Notes under the pieces: model-generated | Database searches by the model: none | Told to the model about the DNA's origin: nothing | What the model saw: only the letters and a program-made list of their open reading frames with translations | Position numbers and translations under genes: made by a program | Shown: one piece after another, positions 34,251 through 41,850 of the stretch | Position numbering within the stretch: position 1 is the stretch's first letter | Layout: each line of letters opens with the position of its first letter | Origin: Brevibacterium atlanticum | GTDB lineage: Bacteria > Actinomycetota > Actinomycetes > Actinomycetales > Brevibacteriaceae | NCBI RefSeq assembly: GCF_011617245.1 | Contig: NZ_CP050152.1 | Location: 3,524,503-3,588,502 of the forward strand | Length of the DNA stretch: 64,000 bases | Direction: 5' to 3'

Positions 34251-35069
34251 CTAACGCGCCGATGCCCACTCATCGGCTCCATGGCGAGCCCTGGAGTCAT
34301 ACCTCCCGGGCCACCATTCCGGCTCTTCGTCAAGCTCGTCATCAAGGGGGTACGGCAGATTGAGCTCCTTGCGCTTCGGATCCGGCCGCAGCCGACGGTA
34401 CGAGATCTGCCAGACGATCTGCTTGACCACCCGGATTTCGACATCGAGGTAGTCGGCCGTCGCTGAGATCAGCTCGAGCACCTCGTCGTCCGTCATTCGA
34501 GGGAAGCTGCCGAACGGCATACCGAAGAATCCTTTCACCCGATAGTCGATTTCGAAGTGATCGGACCCGGCGAGCATGAGCAGTGCCCGCCAGGAGATCC
34601 CCGACTTCTGGCTCGGCAGCTCCCTCCAGGCACGGGCCACCTCGTTGGCGTTCCGCCCGGTCGACGGTTCGTCACCGACCGCCGCGAGGAGGTCGTCGAC
34701 GGTGTCGATGCCGTGATCGGCCATCACCCGTGTCGCACGGTCGACGACCTCGGCTCTGAGCATCGCCCCGGGTTGGGTATGGGCGGGTTTGAGGTTGCAG
34801 ATCACCTCCCGCGCCCACTGCTCCGGCCCTCCGGCCGCGGCGATCGAATAGCGCAGCGACTTCGCGCCATCAGTGCCGCCATGCCTGGCGGTGTACCGCT
34901 CGACGACGTTGTCGATCGCGGTCGGGTGGGAGCCCGTCATGTACAGCGCGTCGAGGATGCACAGCCCGAGGCTGTTCGGGTATCCGATCGAACGCGGCTT
35001 TCCGCTCTCGCCAAGGAATTCTTCGCAGCGATACGCCAAACTGCGGATGCTTCTGGTCCTGATCTCCAT
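34251..35069 (-). CDS. Conserved hypothetical protein, possible HhH-GPD-like fold
   Basis: 272 residues, soluble, mostly helical in appearance. The segment GISWRALLMLAGSDHFEIDY followed by RVKGFFG has the spacing of a helix-hairpin-helix plus Asp of the HhH-GPD DNA glycosylases, but the canonical Lys and the Fe-S cluster are absent. Other clear blocks are SIGYPNSLGLCILDALYMTG and a Trp-rich acidic C-terminus (DEEPEWWPGRYD). It converges with qsuB after 19 bases. I do not assign a function. Confidence 0.55.
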   Translation of the reverse strand: MEIRTRSIRSLAYRCEEFLGESGKPRSIGYPNSLGLCILDALYMTGSHPTAIDNVVERYTARHGGTDGAKSLRYSIAAAGGPEQWAREVICNLKPAHTQPGAMLRAEVVDRATRVMADHGIDTVDDLLAAVGDEPSTGRNANEVARAWRELPSQKSGISWRALLMLAGSDHFEIDYRVKGFFGMPFGSFPRMTDDEVLELISATADYLDVEIRVVKQIVWQISYRRLRPDPKRKELNLPYPLDDELDEEPEWWPGRYDSRARHGADEWASAR

Positions 35070-35289
35070 TGTTCTGACCTTCCGTCATGCGCCGCACCCT
35101 GCGACGCGTCGCTTCCGACTCCAGCGGCGGAAGCATGAGACGAACATTAGACGAAGGCACTGACATGGCCCGCTCGGGGACAAATAGAACATCAGCAGTA
35201 GAACGCTTCACCTGCGAAGACAAATTCCACCGGGTCGCAGCGGGCGCCCCGGTCTTGGCACGCATGAACGCCTCTGGCATGGTTGGAGC

Positions 35290-35607
35290 ATGAGCACAGA
35301 CGAGATCATCATCGACGGCCCCCTGGCGCGCGCGACCCGGATTCTCTGCCAGGTCTCGGCGAAGCATGTGGCGGCCCAGGCCGACGTCGAAAAGTCCCAG
35401 CTGAAGGACTACGAGAAGGGGATCCAGGACCTCACCGCTGAGCAGGAGCGTCGCCTCATCCTCGCCCTCGAGCACTACGGTGCGCGGTTCATTCCCGACG
35501 GCAAGGACGGCGGCTATGGCGTGCGCCTGAAGTTCGGCCGCGCGAAGGTCCGCGCCATCGAACGCTGGGAGGACGAGGGCGGCACACCCGGCGCCGACGA
35601 CGTCTGA
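35290..35607 (+). CDS. Small XRE-like DNA-binding protein
   Basis: 105 residues. The segment AAQADVEKSQLKDYEKGIQD resembles the recognition part of a helix-turn-helix of the Cro/CI (XRE) group. It is followed by LTAEQERRLILALEHYGARF and a basic region. Such short proteins often act as local regulators, and this one has no visible partner. A GGAG sits close to the ATG. The frame may extend to 35087 upstream, but no domain supports that. The 220-base gap before it is the divergent promoter region shared with the hypothetical gene. Confidence 0.6.
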   Translation: MSTDEIIIDGPLARATRILCQVSAKHVAAQADVEKSQLKDYEKGIQDLTAEQERRLILALEHYGARFIPDGKDGGYGVRLKFGRAKVRAIERWEDEGGTPGADDV

Positions 35608-35624
35608 GCGTCGATCGGAATGGG

Positions 35625-35636
35625 CCGCCTCGGCGG
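35625..35636. terminator. Short hairpin CCGCC/GGCGG after the XRE-like gene
   Basis: CCGCC-TC-GGCGG sits 18 bases after the stop codon, inside a larger GGGCCG/CGGCCC arm pair. The stem includes a copy of the CCTCGGCG motif. Confidence 0.35.
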
Positions 35637-35660
35637 GGATATCCGGCCCTGAAATGACGA

Positions 35661-35701
35661 CTGTGGCCTCGATCCTGCTCAACGCAGGATCGAGGCCACA
35701 G
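35661..35701. terminator. Perfect 18-bp inverted repeat, strong hairpin
   Basis: The arm at 35661-35678 (begins CTGTGGCCTCG) is exactly complementary to 35684-35701, with the 5-base loop TCAAC. It lies between the convergent XRE-like gene and gap. Without a T-tract it is still a strong bidirectional stop or RNA-stabilising structure. Confidence 0.7.
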
Positions 35702-35745
35702 GTGCATCCGTCGGCACCGGGGACCAACCTCGGCGACGATTATGG

Positions 35746-35769
35746 TCACCGGCGGATATCCGCCGGTGA
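35746..35769 (-). terminator. Perfect 24-base palindrome directly after gap
   Basis: Arms TCACCGGCGGAT and ATCCGCCGGTGA meet without spacer, 3 bases after the gap stop codon. It could form a terminator stem on the gap mRNA or serve as a protein-binding palindrome. Confidence 0.55.
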
Positions 35770-35772
35770 AGT

Positions 35773-36768
35773 TCAGTTCTGGCCGATGAACTCGAGGTTG
35801 TCGACCACGCGGTTGGAGAAGCCCCATTCGTTGTCGTACCAGGCCACGACCTTGACGTGCTTGCCGTCGACGCGGGTGAGCGCGGCATCGAAGATCGACG
35901 AGGCGGCCTGACCGGCGATGTCGGAGGAGACGACGGGCTCGGTCTCATAGTCGAGGATGCCCTTCAGCTCGCCGTCAGCGGCCTTCTTGTAGGCGTCGAG
36001 GACCTCGTCACGGGTGACCTCGCGGGACACGGTCGTGTTGAGTTCGACGATCGATCCGACCGGAACCGGGACGCGGATGGCGTCGCCGGAGAGCTTGCCG
36101 TCGAGCTGCGGGAGGACGAGGCCGATGGCTTTGGCGGCACCCGTCGAGGTGGGGATGATGTTCTCGGCGGCGGCGCGGGCACGGCGGGGGTCCTTGTGCG
36201 GGCCATCCTGGACCATCTGGTCGCCGGTGTAAGCGTGGACCGTAGTCATGAAGCCCTGCTCGATCCCCGCGACGTCATCGAGGACCTTCGCCAGCGGGGC
36301 CAGTGCATTCGTCGTGCACGAGGCGTTCGAGATGATCGTGTACTCAGGCTTGTACGCCTCGGAATTCACACCGTAGGCGAGGGTGACGTCAGCACCTTTC
36401 GAGGGGGCGGAGACGAGGACCTTCTTGGCTCCCGCGTCGAGGTGGGCGCGGGCCTTGTCGGCTTTGGTGAAGATGCCGGTGGACTCGAGCACGATATCAA
36501 CGTCGAGTTCGCCCCACGGCAGGTTCGCAGGATTCTTCTCGGCGAAGACCTTGATGGTCTTGCCGTCGATGACGATCGAGTCGTCGGTGGTCTCGACGTC
36601 GTGGTTGAAGCGTCCGAGGGTGGTGTCGAACTTCAGCAGCCGCGCGAGGTCCTCGACGGGGCCGAGGTCATTGATGGCAACGACGTCGAGGTCGCTGCCC
36701 CGTTCGGTGAGGGCACGCAGGGTGCTGCGTCCGATGCGTCCGAAACCATTGATGGCGATGCGAGTCAA
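35773..36768 (-). CDS. gap: Glyceraldehyde-3-phosphate dehydrogenase
   Basis: 331 residues as annotated. INGFGRIGRSTLRAL is the NAD-binding motif, SNASCTTNALAP contains the catalytic Cys, and the catalytic His lies in the TVHAYTGDQ strand. WYDNEWGFSNRVVD ends the catalytic domain. The enzyme makes 1,3-bisphosphoglycerate in glycolysis. Start choice: AAGGAG overlaps the upstream GTG (36772-36774) but is 5 bases before TTG at 36766-36768, which gives the standard N-terminus MTRIAINGFG. I therefore choose the TTG. It is a single gene with its own terminators. Confidence 0.95.
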   Translation of the reverse strand: MTRIAINGFGRIGRSTLRALTERGSDLDVVAINDLGPVEDLARLLKFDTTLGRFNHDVETTDDSIVIDGKTIKVFAEKNPANLPWGELDVDIVLESTGIFTKADKARAHLDAGAKKVLVSAPSKGADVTLAYGVNSEAYKPEYTIISNASCTTNALAPLAKVLDDVAGIEQGFMTTVHAYTGDQMVQDGPHKDPRRARAAAENIIPTSTGAAKAIGLVLPQLDGKLSGDAIRVPVPVGSIVELNTTVSREVTRDEVLDAYKKAADGELKGILDYETEPVVSSDIAGQAASSIFDAALTRVDGKHVKVVAWYDNEWGFSNRVVDNLEFIGQN

Positions 36769-36981
36769 TGTCACTCCTTGAACACGGGTTTTGTCTTGAT
36801 ACCTCCATCATGGGCGGTTCGCACGGTCGACAACAGTGGCCAGTCAGACAATCTGCGCAAGGTTCTCGCCAGTCTAATTGCCAGAAGTCACAAGTATCGC
36901 GCCAGTGCGATCGAGAGCGCGATTCGACGGCTCCGGTTCCCCCTCGAGGTGCCCCCCATTCACCCGCTGGGTGACCCCGGT

Positions 36982-38160
36982 TCACCCCTGGAAGGAGTGC
37001 CGGTAGTCGTTCGGTGAGATCGAGAGGATGCGTTGGAAGTGCATCCGCAGGTTCGCCCCGGTGCCGAGTCCGACCTGGTCAGCGATCTGCTCGATGCCCA
37101 GATCGGAGTTCTCCAGCAGTTCTCTGGCAAGGTCGACGCGGGCGCGGAGCACCCATTGCATCGGCGTGTAGCCGGTGTCTTCGACGAAGCGGCGGGAGAA
37201 GGTCCGCACAGAGACTCCGGCAGTGGCGGCGAGCTCGCGCAGGGTGATCTTCTCCCCGATGTGCTGCAGGGCCCATTCGCGGGTGTCGGCGAAGTCGTCG
37301 CCGAGCGGGTCGGGCACGCTGCGCGGCACGTATTGCGCCTGGCCGGCGCTGCGGTAAGCGGCCGCGACCAGCCGCCTGGCAACCTGGTTCGACAGCCCCA
37401 CACCGTGATCGCTGCGGATGAGGTGGAGGCAGAGGTCGATCGCCGAGGCGGCCCCCGCCGAGGTGAGCAGCTGTCCTTCGTCGATGAAGAGGACGTTCTC
37501 GTCGACTTCGATCGAGGGGAACCGCCGTACGAGCTCCTTCGCCGTCGACCAGTGCGTGGTCGCGCGGCGGCCGTTGAGCAGGCCGGTGCGGGCGAGGACG
37601 AAGGTGCCTGTCGAGATCGCGGCGATCCTGGCGCCTCTCTCGTAGGCGGAGAGCAGCGCACCGATGACCGCGGCGGGAGGCTCCTGTTCCACGGCCGTAG
37701 TGGCTCCGGGGACGATGATCGTGTCCGCGGTCTCCAGCGCCTCGAGTCCGCGCCCGACAGAATAGCCGAGCCCGTCGGGCCCAGTGACCGTGCCGGCGGA
37801 GGCGCCGCAGATCTCGACCGCATAGGGCCAGATCCCGGCAGGGACCGCTGCTGCCCGCTCGCCGACAGGAACTGACGCGGCTCGTTCGTCGGCAGCTGCC
37901 GCCCCGGCACCGGCACCGGGAACCACTGCCCGGCCGCCATCGCTTGCACCCACGGCAGCCGTCGCACTGGCGACGGTGGATCGGGACCGCGGGGCCACCT
38001 CGGTGCGGGTGTGCGCGGTGGCGGCATTCGATTCGGGGCCGAAGACCTGGACGGGGACGCCGAGGTCCATGGCTGACACCCCGTCCAGCGCGAGCACGAC
38101 GATGCGGTGCGGGCGCGAACGGGGTGACCTGCGTGGGGTGATGCGGGCCTCGTCACTCAT
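36982..38160 (-). CDS. GlxA-type regulator: DJ-1/PfpI domain plus AraC helix-turn-helix
   Basis: 392 residues. The N-terminal DJ-1/PfpI-like domain (IVVLALDGVSAMDLGVPVQVFG, ISTGTFVLARTGLLNGRRAT) is followed by a C-terminal AraC/XylS domain (LAATAGVSVRTFSRRFVEDT, IEQIADQVGLGTGANLRMHF). Residues about 44-109 are an Ala/Gly-rich insertion inside the DJ-1 domain that GlxA proteins normally lack. The usual nucleophile Cys is a Thr here (ISTGTF), as in many non-enzymatic regulators. Its target is unknown; gap lies downstream and the AhpD-like gene upstream. Confidence 0.85.
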   Translation of the reverse strand: MSDEARITPRRSPRSRPHRIVVLALDGVSAMDLGVPVQVFGPESNAATAHTRTEVAPRSRSTVASATAAVGASDGGRAVVPGAGAGAAAADERAASVPVGERAAAVPAGIWPYAVEICGASAGTVTGPDGLGYSVGRGLEALETADTIIVPGATTAVEQEPPAAVIGALLSAYERGARIAAISTGTFVLARTGLLNGRRATTHWSTAKELVRRFPSIEVDENVLFIDEGQLLTSAGAASAIDLCLHLIRSDHGVGLSNQVARRLVAAAYRSAGQAQYVPRSVPDPLGDDFADTREWALQHIGEKITLRELAATAGVSVRTFSRRFVEDTGYTPMQWVLRARVDLARELLENSDLGIEQIADQVGLGTGANLRMHFQRILSISPNDYRHSFQG

Positions 38161-38284
38161 GATCGCCTCTCAGTCTAGCGATCCACCCTCGTTCCAGCGC
38201 ACGACGTTTCCTGTGGTGACGGCACTGCCGAAACCCATCTGGGCCGCAATGGCCGGGACCGAACACCCTGCGCCGAGCTGATCC

Positions 38285-38626
38285 TCAGTGTTCGTGCGTG
38301 CCGGTGAGTTTGAAACCGAGGCGGCCGTGGGCGAAGGCTCCGCCGGCCCGGATCGCCGAGGCTGTCCACGCGGTCTCGGCGAGTTCCGTTTCGGTGGCGC
38401 CGGCCTTGACTGCGGCATTGGAGTGGGCGTCGATGCAATAGGAGCACTGGGTGGTCAGACCGACTGCGTAGGCAATGAGCTCACGGTACTTCAGAGGAAT
38501 CTCTCGCCCCTCGGGAGCGAAGACGGCATTGTTGAACTCGCCGAATGCCTTGAGGATGTCGGGAGTGGTTTCCTTGTACGCCTTATCGTACTTGCGGTCG
38601 TTCTCGCGGTCGAAGAAGTCAGTCAT
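38285..38626 (-). CDS. AhpD-like/carboxymuconolactone decarboxylase family protein
   Basis: 113 residues. GLTTQCSYCIDAHSNAAVKAGAT contains the CxxC-x3-H redox motif of AhpD-type alkylhydroperoxidases, giving peroxidase or disulfide-reductase activity in oxidative defence. GGAGG lies 7 bases before the ATG at 38624-38626 and fixes the start; the longer open frame is ignored. It stands between a regulator and a NylB-like gene, about 120 bases from the former. Confidence 0.87.
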   Translation of the reverse strand: MTDFFDRENDRKYDKAYKETTPDILKAFGEFNNAVFAPEGREIPLKYRELIAYAVGLTTQCSYCIDAHSNAAVKAGATETELAETAWTASAIRAGGAFAHGRLGFKLTGTHEH

Positions 38627-38728
38627 CGCGGTGCCTCCTGTGGTCGGTGCCATTCCGATCCTCACGCTACCCACTCACCGAGCAGACCGCTATGGATTCG
38701 TCACATGGAGTTTCGATGACTTGCCTGT

Positions 38729-38772
38729 TGCCCGCCGACTGCCCGCCGACTGTCCGTCGTCTGTCCGTCGAC
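38729..38772. repeat. Four tandem 11-bp repeats
   Basis: Units TGCCCGCCGAC, TGCCCGCCGAC, TGTCCGTCGTC and TGTCCGTCGAC run head to tail, about 100 bases upstream of the AhpD-like gene. Eleven bases is close to one helical turn, so a protein could bind successive units on one face of the DNA. Confidence 0.75.
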
Positions 38773-38777
38773 AGATT

Positions 38778-38831
38778 GTTTGGTCATTCCACCGCGGTCT
38801 CGGCGACGAAACCACGGCGGATCGACCAAAC
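38778..38831. terminator. Long inverted repeat between nylB-like and ahpD-like genes
   Basis: GTTTGGTC and GACCAAAC pair exactly across about 38 bases, with further pairing of CCGCGGT-like and ACCACGG-like segments inside. It lies 68 bases after the stop of the NylB-like gene and may terminate its transcript. Confidence 0.5.
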
Positions 38832-38898
38832 ACTCCACTTCAACGAGAGAGGGACGCGACGCGGGCGGTGGAAGGTGACAGGCGGGGAACGATCGGCC

Positions 38899-40689
38899 TC
38901 AGTAGAGCGCGTTCTGCGCGATGAGCGGAGCCGCGTCGAAGTTCGGCGCCGGCGGAGTCTGCGCCGCCAGAGCAGGGGTTACCGTCTCCGGTGCGGGAGC
39001 TGCCGCTTCCGGCGCGGGCGCACTTGCTTCCGGTGCGGGAGCCACGACTGCGTGTGCGGTTGCCTCCGGGGCGGGAGCCGAACCCTCCGGAACCACCGCT
39101 GTGGCCGGCACCGCCTCGGCGGCCGGATCCACCTCGGTGGACGTCACACCCACGGTCAGCGGCACCGCCTCGGCGATGGCTTCGAACATGGCCAGGGTTC
39201 CATGCTGGGCGGCCAGGCTCACCGGCTCCGGGTCGGAAGAGAGCTTGACGCCGATGGTCTGGGTGGCGCGGTCGAGGTAGAGCATCTGGCCGTGGATGCC
39301 GATGCCGATGACGACGTCGCGGTTGGCCGACGGCAGCCAGAACTGGCTGCGGTACATCCCGCCCGGATACGAACGCCCTGATGGGGAGGCTGCGAAGACC
39401 TTCGCGGAGTCCTCGGCTCCGGTGAAGATGTCCTCGACCCACGCCGCCGAGAGCACCCGCTCCCCGCCCGAGGTCGTGCCGCCGCGGGCGATCATCTCGC
39501 CGAATCGGGCGAGGTCGCGCAGGGTGGTGCTGATGGCGCCGTCGGCGATGGATCCGCCCCACCGGTCCTGGCAGACCTGGGCGGCATGGGCGGCGCCGAT
39601 CTTCGACCAGAGGAATTCGCTGGCGACGATGGAGAAGGGCTGGCCCGTGACCGCCTCGGCGATCCAGGCGAGGACGTCGGTCTCGCAGCTGCGGTAGACG
39701 AAGGCCGCTCCGTGTTCGCGTTCGCTGGTCAGCCCGGTGAGGAAGTTCTTGATCCCATTCGCCGAGGTGGCCGTCCGCGGCGCGAAATCGACCGCTTCGA
39801 ACAGGGCTCGGATCTCCGAACCGTCCTCGAGGTATTCCTCGGAGAACTTGATGCCTGAACGCATGTCGAGCAGGTCGCGGATCGTCGCTCCCGCGTAGCC
39901 GCTCTCGGCCAGGGCAGGCACGTGGGTGGTGACGAGGTCGGTGGGGCTGAGCAGACCCGAGTCGGCGAGCGCGCCGATGACGGTGGCGACGATCGACTTG
40001 CTCACGGAGAAGAGCATGTGCTGGCGGGCGGGCTTCATCGGCCACGCGTATTCTTCGGCCAGCGCCACCCCGTTGCGGGTGACGAGCCAGGCGTCGGTAT
40101 GGGTGCTCGACAAGACATCGTCGACGGTGGTCCAGTCTTCGTCGATCGCCGGCCACTTCTCTCGGTCGATGGCCAGCGGGCGGAAGTCGTGGTCCTCGGT
40201 GACGAATTCGCGGACGGGTCCGATGCCGCGGGGAATTCCGCCGGTCGGGAAGAGCTCCTGCATCCGGGTGAGCGCGAAGGCGAAATACTCCGGCCACTTC
40301 CAGGTGTCGAGGTCGATGCTTTCGAGGATCGGTTCCGAGGGGTCGACGATGGCGTCTTCACTCGCCGAGGCGAGCTCCCCGACGTGCGGGAGACTGATGT
40401 CCACCAGCGCCGAGGCGGGGGTGACGGGTGCGTCAGGATCGCCGGGACCCGCGGTGGCGGCTTCCGAATCGGCAGAGTCGGTGTCAACGGGAGCAGTGTC
40501 GGCCGGGGCAGTGTCGGCAGAGGCAACGTCCGCTCGATCTATCCGAGCCTTCGGGCCCGTACCGGAGTCGGCGCCTTCACCGGTATCAGCACCGGTGCCG
40601 ATCCCCCTTGTGTTTCCCAACAGCGCACCGATGCGACGGTTCGGCGGGGTCGCCGGTCGAGGCGGAAATGTTTCGTCTTCGCCTGCCAT
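38899..40689 (-). CDS. Serine beta-lactamase-like hydrolase, NylB/class C type, with low-complexity tails
   Basis: 596 residues. The Ser-x-x-Lys motif SVSK is at residues 228-231, and a Tyr motif (VYRSCETD) about 110 residues later. The ATIRDLLDMRSGIKFSEEY segment is typical of 6-aminohexanoate-dimer hydrolase (NylB) relatives and esterases. The first 125 residues are Asp/Ala/Thr-rich without a signal peptide, and the last 70 or so are PAPEA-type Ala/Pro repeats. A cytosolic or surface-tethered esterase/amidase is plausible; beta-lactamase activity is not supported. GGAGGTG immediately before the ATG fixes the start. Confidence 0.8.
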   Translation of the reverse strand: MAGEDETFPPRPATPPNRRIGALLGNTRGIGTGADTGEGADSGTGPKARIDRADVASADTAPADTAPVDTDSADSEAATAGPGDPDAPVTPASALVDISLPHVGELASASEDAIVDPSEPILESIDLDTWKWPEYFAFALTRMQELFPTGGIPRGIGPVREFVTEDHDFRPLAIDREKWPAIDEDWTTVDDVLSSTHTDAWLVTRNGVALAEEYAWPMKPARQHMLFSVSKSIVATVIGALADSGLLSPTDLVTTHVPALAESGYAGATIRDLLDMRSGIKFSEEYLEDGSEIRALFEAVDFAPRTATSANGIKNFLTGLTSEREHGAAFVYRSCETDVLAWIAEAVTGQPFSIVASEFLWSKIGAAHAAQVCQDRWGGSIADGAISTTLRDLARFGEMIARGGTTSGGERVLSAAWVEDIFTGAEDSAKVFAASPSGRSYPGGMYRSQFWLPSANRDVVIGIGIHGQMLYLDRATQTIGVKLSSDPEPVSLAAQHGTLAMFEAIAEAVPLTVGVTSTEVDPAAEAVPATAVVPEGSAPAPEATAHAVVAPAPEASAPAPEAAAPAPETVTPALAAQTPPAPNFDAAPLIAQNALY

Positions 40690-40987
40690 GTCACCTCCAC
40701 TGCTTCGATCCGAACGGGTCTGCACGTGCGCAGGTCTGTCCCGATGCGCAGGGAACAGACTACCCGGACGAAGTGAAACTCCGTAGCGGAGCCGGGTCGA
40801 TCCGTACGAATCAGCGAGTCGCGAGCCGTCATTCTTGGCGCCCTCACCAGGTGCGACGCAACAGGGCATTACCAATCAGTTATTCATCTGACATTCTGCG
40901 CTCGGCCGTCTTCTCGGTCGGCCGCGCTCTCCGCTAGTCTCGACGTCAGAACGATGCGCGCCGCTGCTGTTGCGAGGAGGACTGCCG

Positions 40988-41602
40988 ATGCCATTGTGTG
41001 GAATCGAGATCGATCGTGTCGCTGACAGTCTGACCGTAGCGTGGTCTCTGCCGTCTGCCCCGGCGCACGTGTGGCGGCATCTGCAGGATGTGGCCTCGCT
41101 CGACGAGTGGCTCGGGCGTCCGCTCGTCTTCAGCACCGAGGTGGGTGGCGAGATCATCATCGATCACGCCGACAGCTACCTGTGCCGCTCGGAGATCCTC
41201 ACGATCGGTGATCTCGCCGTCGAGGCGACGTGGTCGTTTCCCGACGAGCCGGCGACGAGGATCGCGATCCAGCTCACCGAGGTGACCGATGAGGAGGTCA
41301 CCGAGGCGGCCGGATCCGCTTCCACCGAGGTGGCCGCCGAGGCGAGCGACGACGCCGTCACCGAGGCTGCCACTGAGACTGGCGCGCCCGCCCGTGACGA
41401 CGCAGAATCGACGACGACGCTGGCGCTGCGCCACGACGGCCTCGGTGCGCTCATCGGTTCCTACGCCACCGGCTGGTGCACGCACCTCACGTTCTTCGAA
41501 GCTTCTCTCGCGAAGGTTCCGATCCCGGGTTCCCAGTTCTGGCCGCTGTGCGCGACGTTCGATCAGCTGCTCGCCCCTCACGCCGAGTCGCCGAAAGAAT
41601 GA
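40988..41602 (+). CDS. SRPBCC (START/AHSA1-like) domain protein with acidic insertion
   Basis: 204 residues. WSLPSAPAHVWRHLQDVASLDEWLGRP is the opening of an SRPBCC ligand-binding fold, closed by the helix HLTFFEASLAKVP near the C-terminus. Residues about 98-141 are an Ala/Glu/Thr-rich insertion absent from typical members and coded by repeats of an ACCGAGGYGGCC-like sequence. The fold binds hydrophobic ligands; function unknown. GGAGG lies 8 bases before the ATG. A TAGTCT box about 55 bases upstream may be its -10. Confidence 0.8.
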   Translation: MPLCGIEIDRVADSLTVAWSLPSAPAHVWRHLQDVASLDEWLGRPLVFSTEVGGEIIIDHADSYLCRSEILTIGDLAVEATWSFPDEPATRIAIQLTEVTDEEVTEAAGSASTEVAAEASDDAVTEAATETGAPARDDAESTTTLALRHDGLGALIGSYATGWCTHLTFFEASLAKVPIPGSQFWPLCATFDQLLAPHAESPKE

Positions 41603-41727
41603 CCACTCTCGCGAAGCAAACTGCCAACGGGTCCCATCCGTCGATGTTCGGTGGCGCACCCGACGCGGAAGCAGCCCGCACAGACGCCGCGGGCTCACCG
41701 GGCAGCGCGGTACTCCAACAAACTTAG
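41599..41727 (+). CDS. Possible small coupled ORF, 42 residues
   Basis: The ATG at 41599 overlaps the SRPBCC stop (ATGA), and the frame ends just inside the left arm of the downstream hairpin. The product is Ala/Gly/Ser-rich with no domain or hydrophobic segment. Only the coupled start argues for it; it could equally be untranslated 3' sequence or a remnant. Confidence 0.25.
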   Translation: MTTLAKQTANGSHPSMFGGAPDAEAARTDAAGSPGSAVLQQT

Positions 41728-41775
41728 GTCAGCATCGGACACTTTGAGAGCCGAAAAGTATCCGATGCTGACCTA
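41725..41775. terminator. 15-bp inverted repeat hairpin between convergent genes
   Basis: TAGGTCAGCATCGGA (41725-41739) pairs exactly with TCCGATGCTGACCTA (41761-41775). After one mismatch, ACTTT/AAAGT extends the stem. The right arm is followed by ATTTT, so it terminates rightward transcription and may act both ways. A degenerate half copy (TCCGATTGCGACCTA) follows near 41791-41805. Confidence 0.8.
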
Positions 41776-41850
41776 GATTTTCCGCCAAGAGTCCGATTGC
41801 GACCTATATTCAGTGCCGAGCGCCAAGACAGCTCCTGCCCGAACCCGCCC

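Noticed and set aside
38170..38284. Possible gene remnant between the GlxA-type regulator and the AhpD-like gene
   Set aside because: A minus-strand stretch reads like a protein C-terminus (VVRWNEGGSLD), but it is too short and has no recognisable parent gene.
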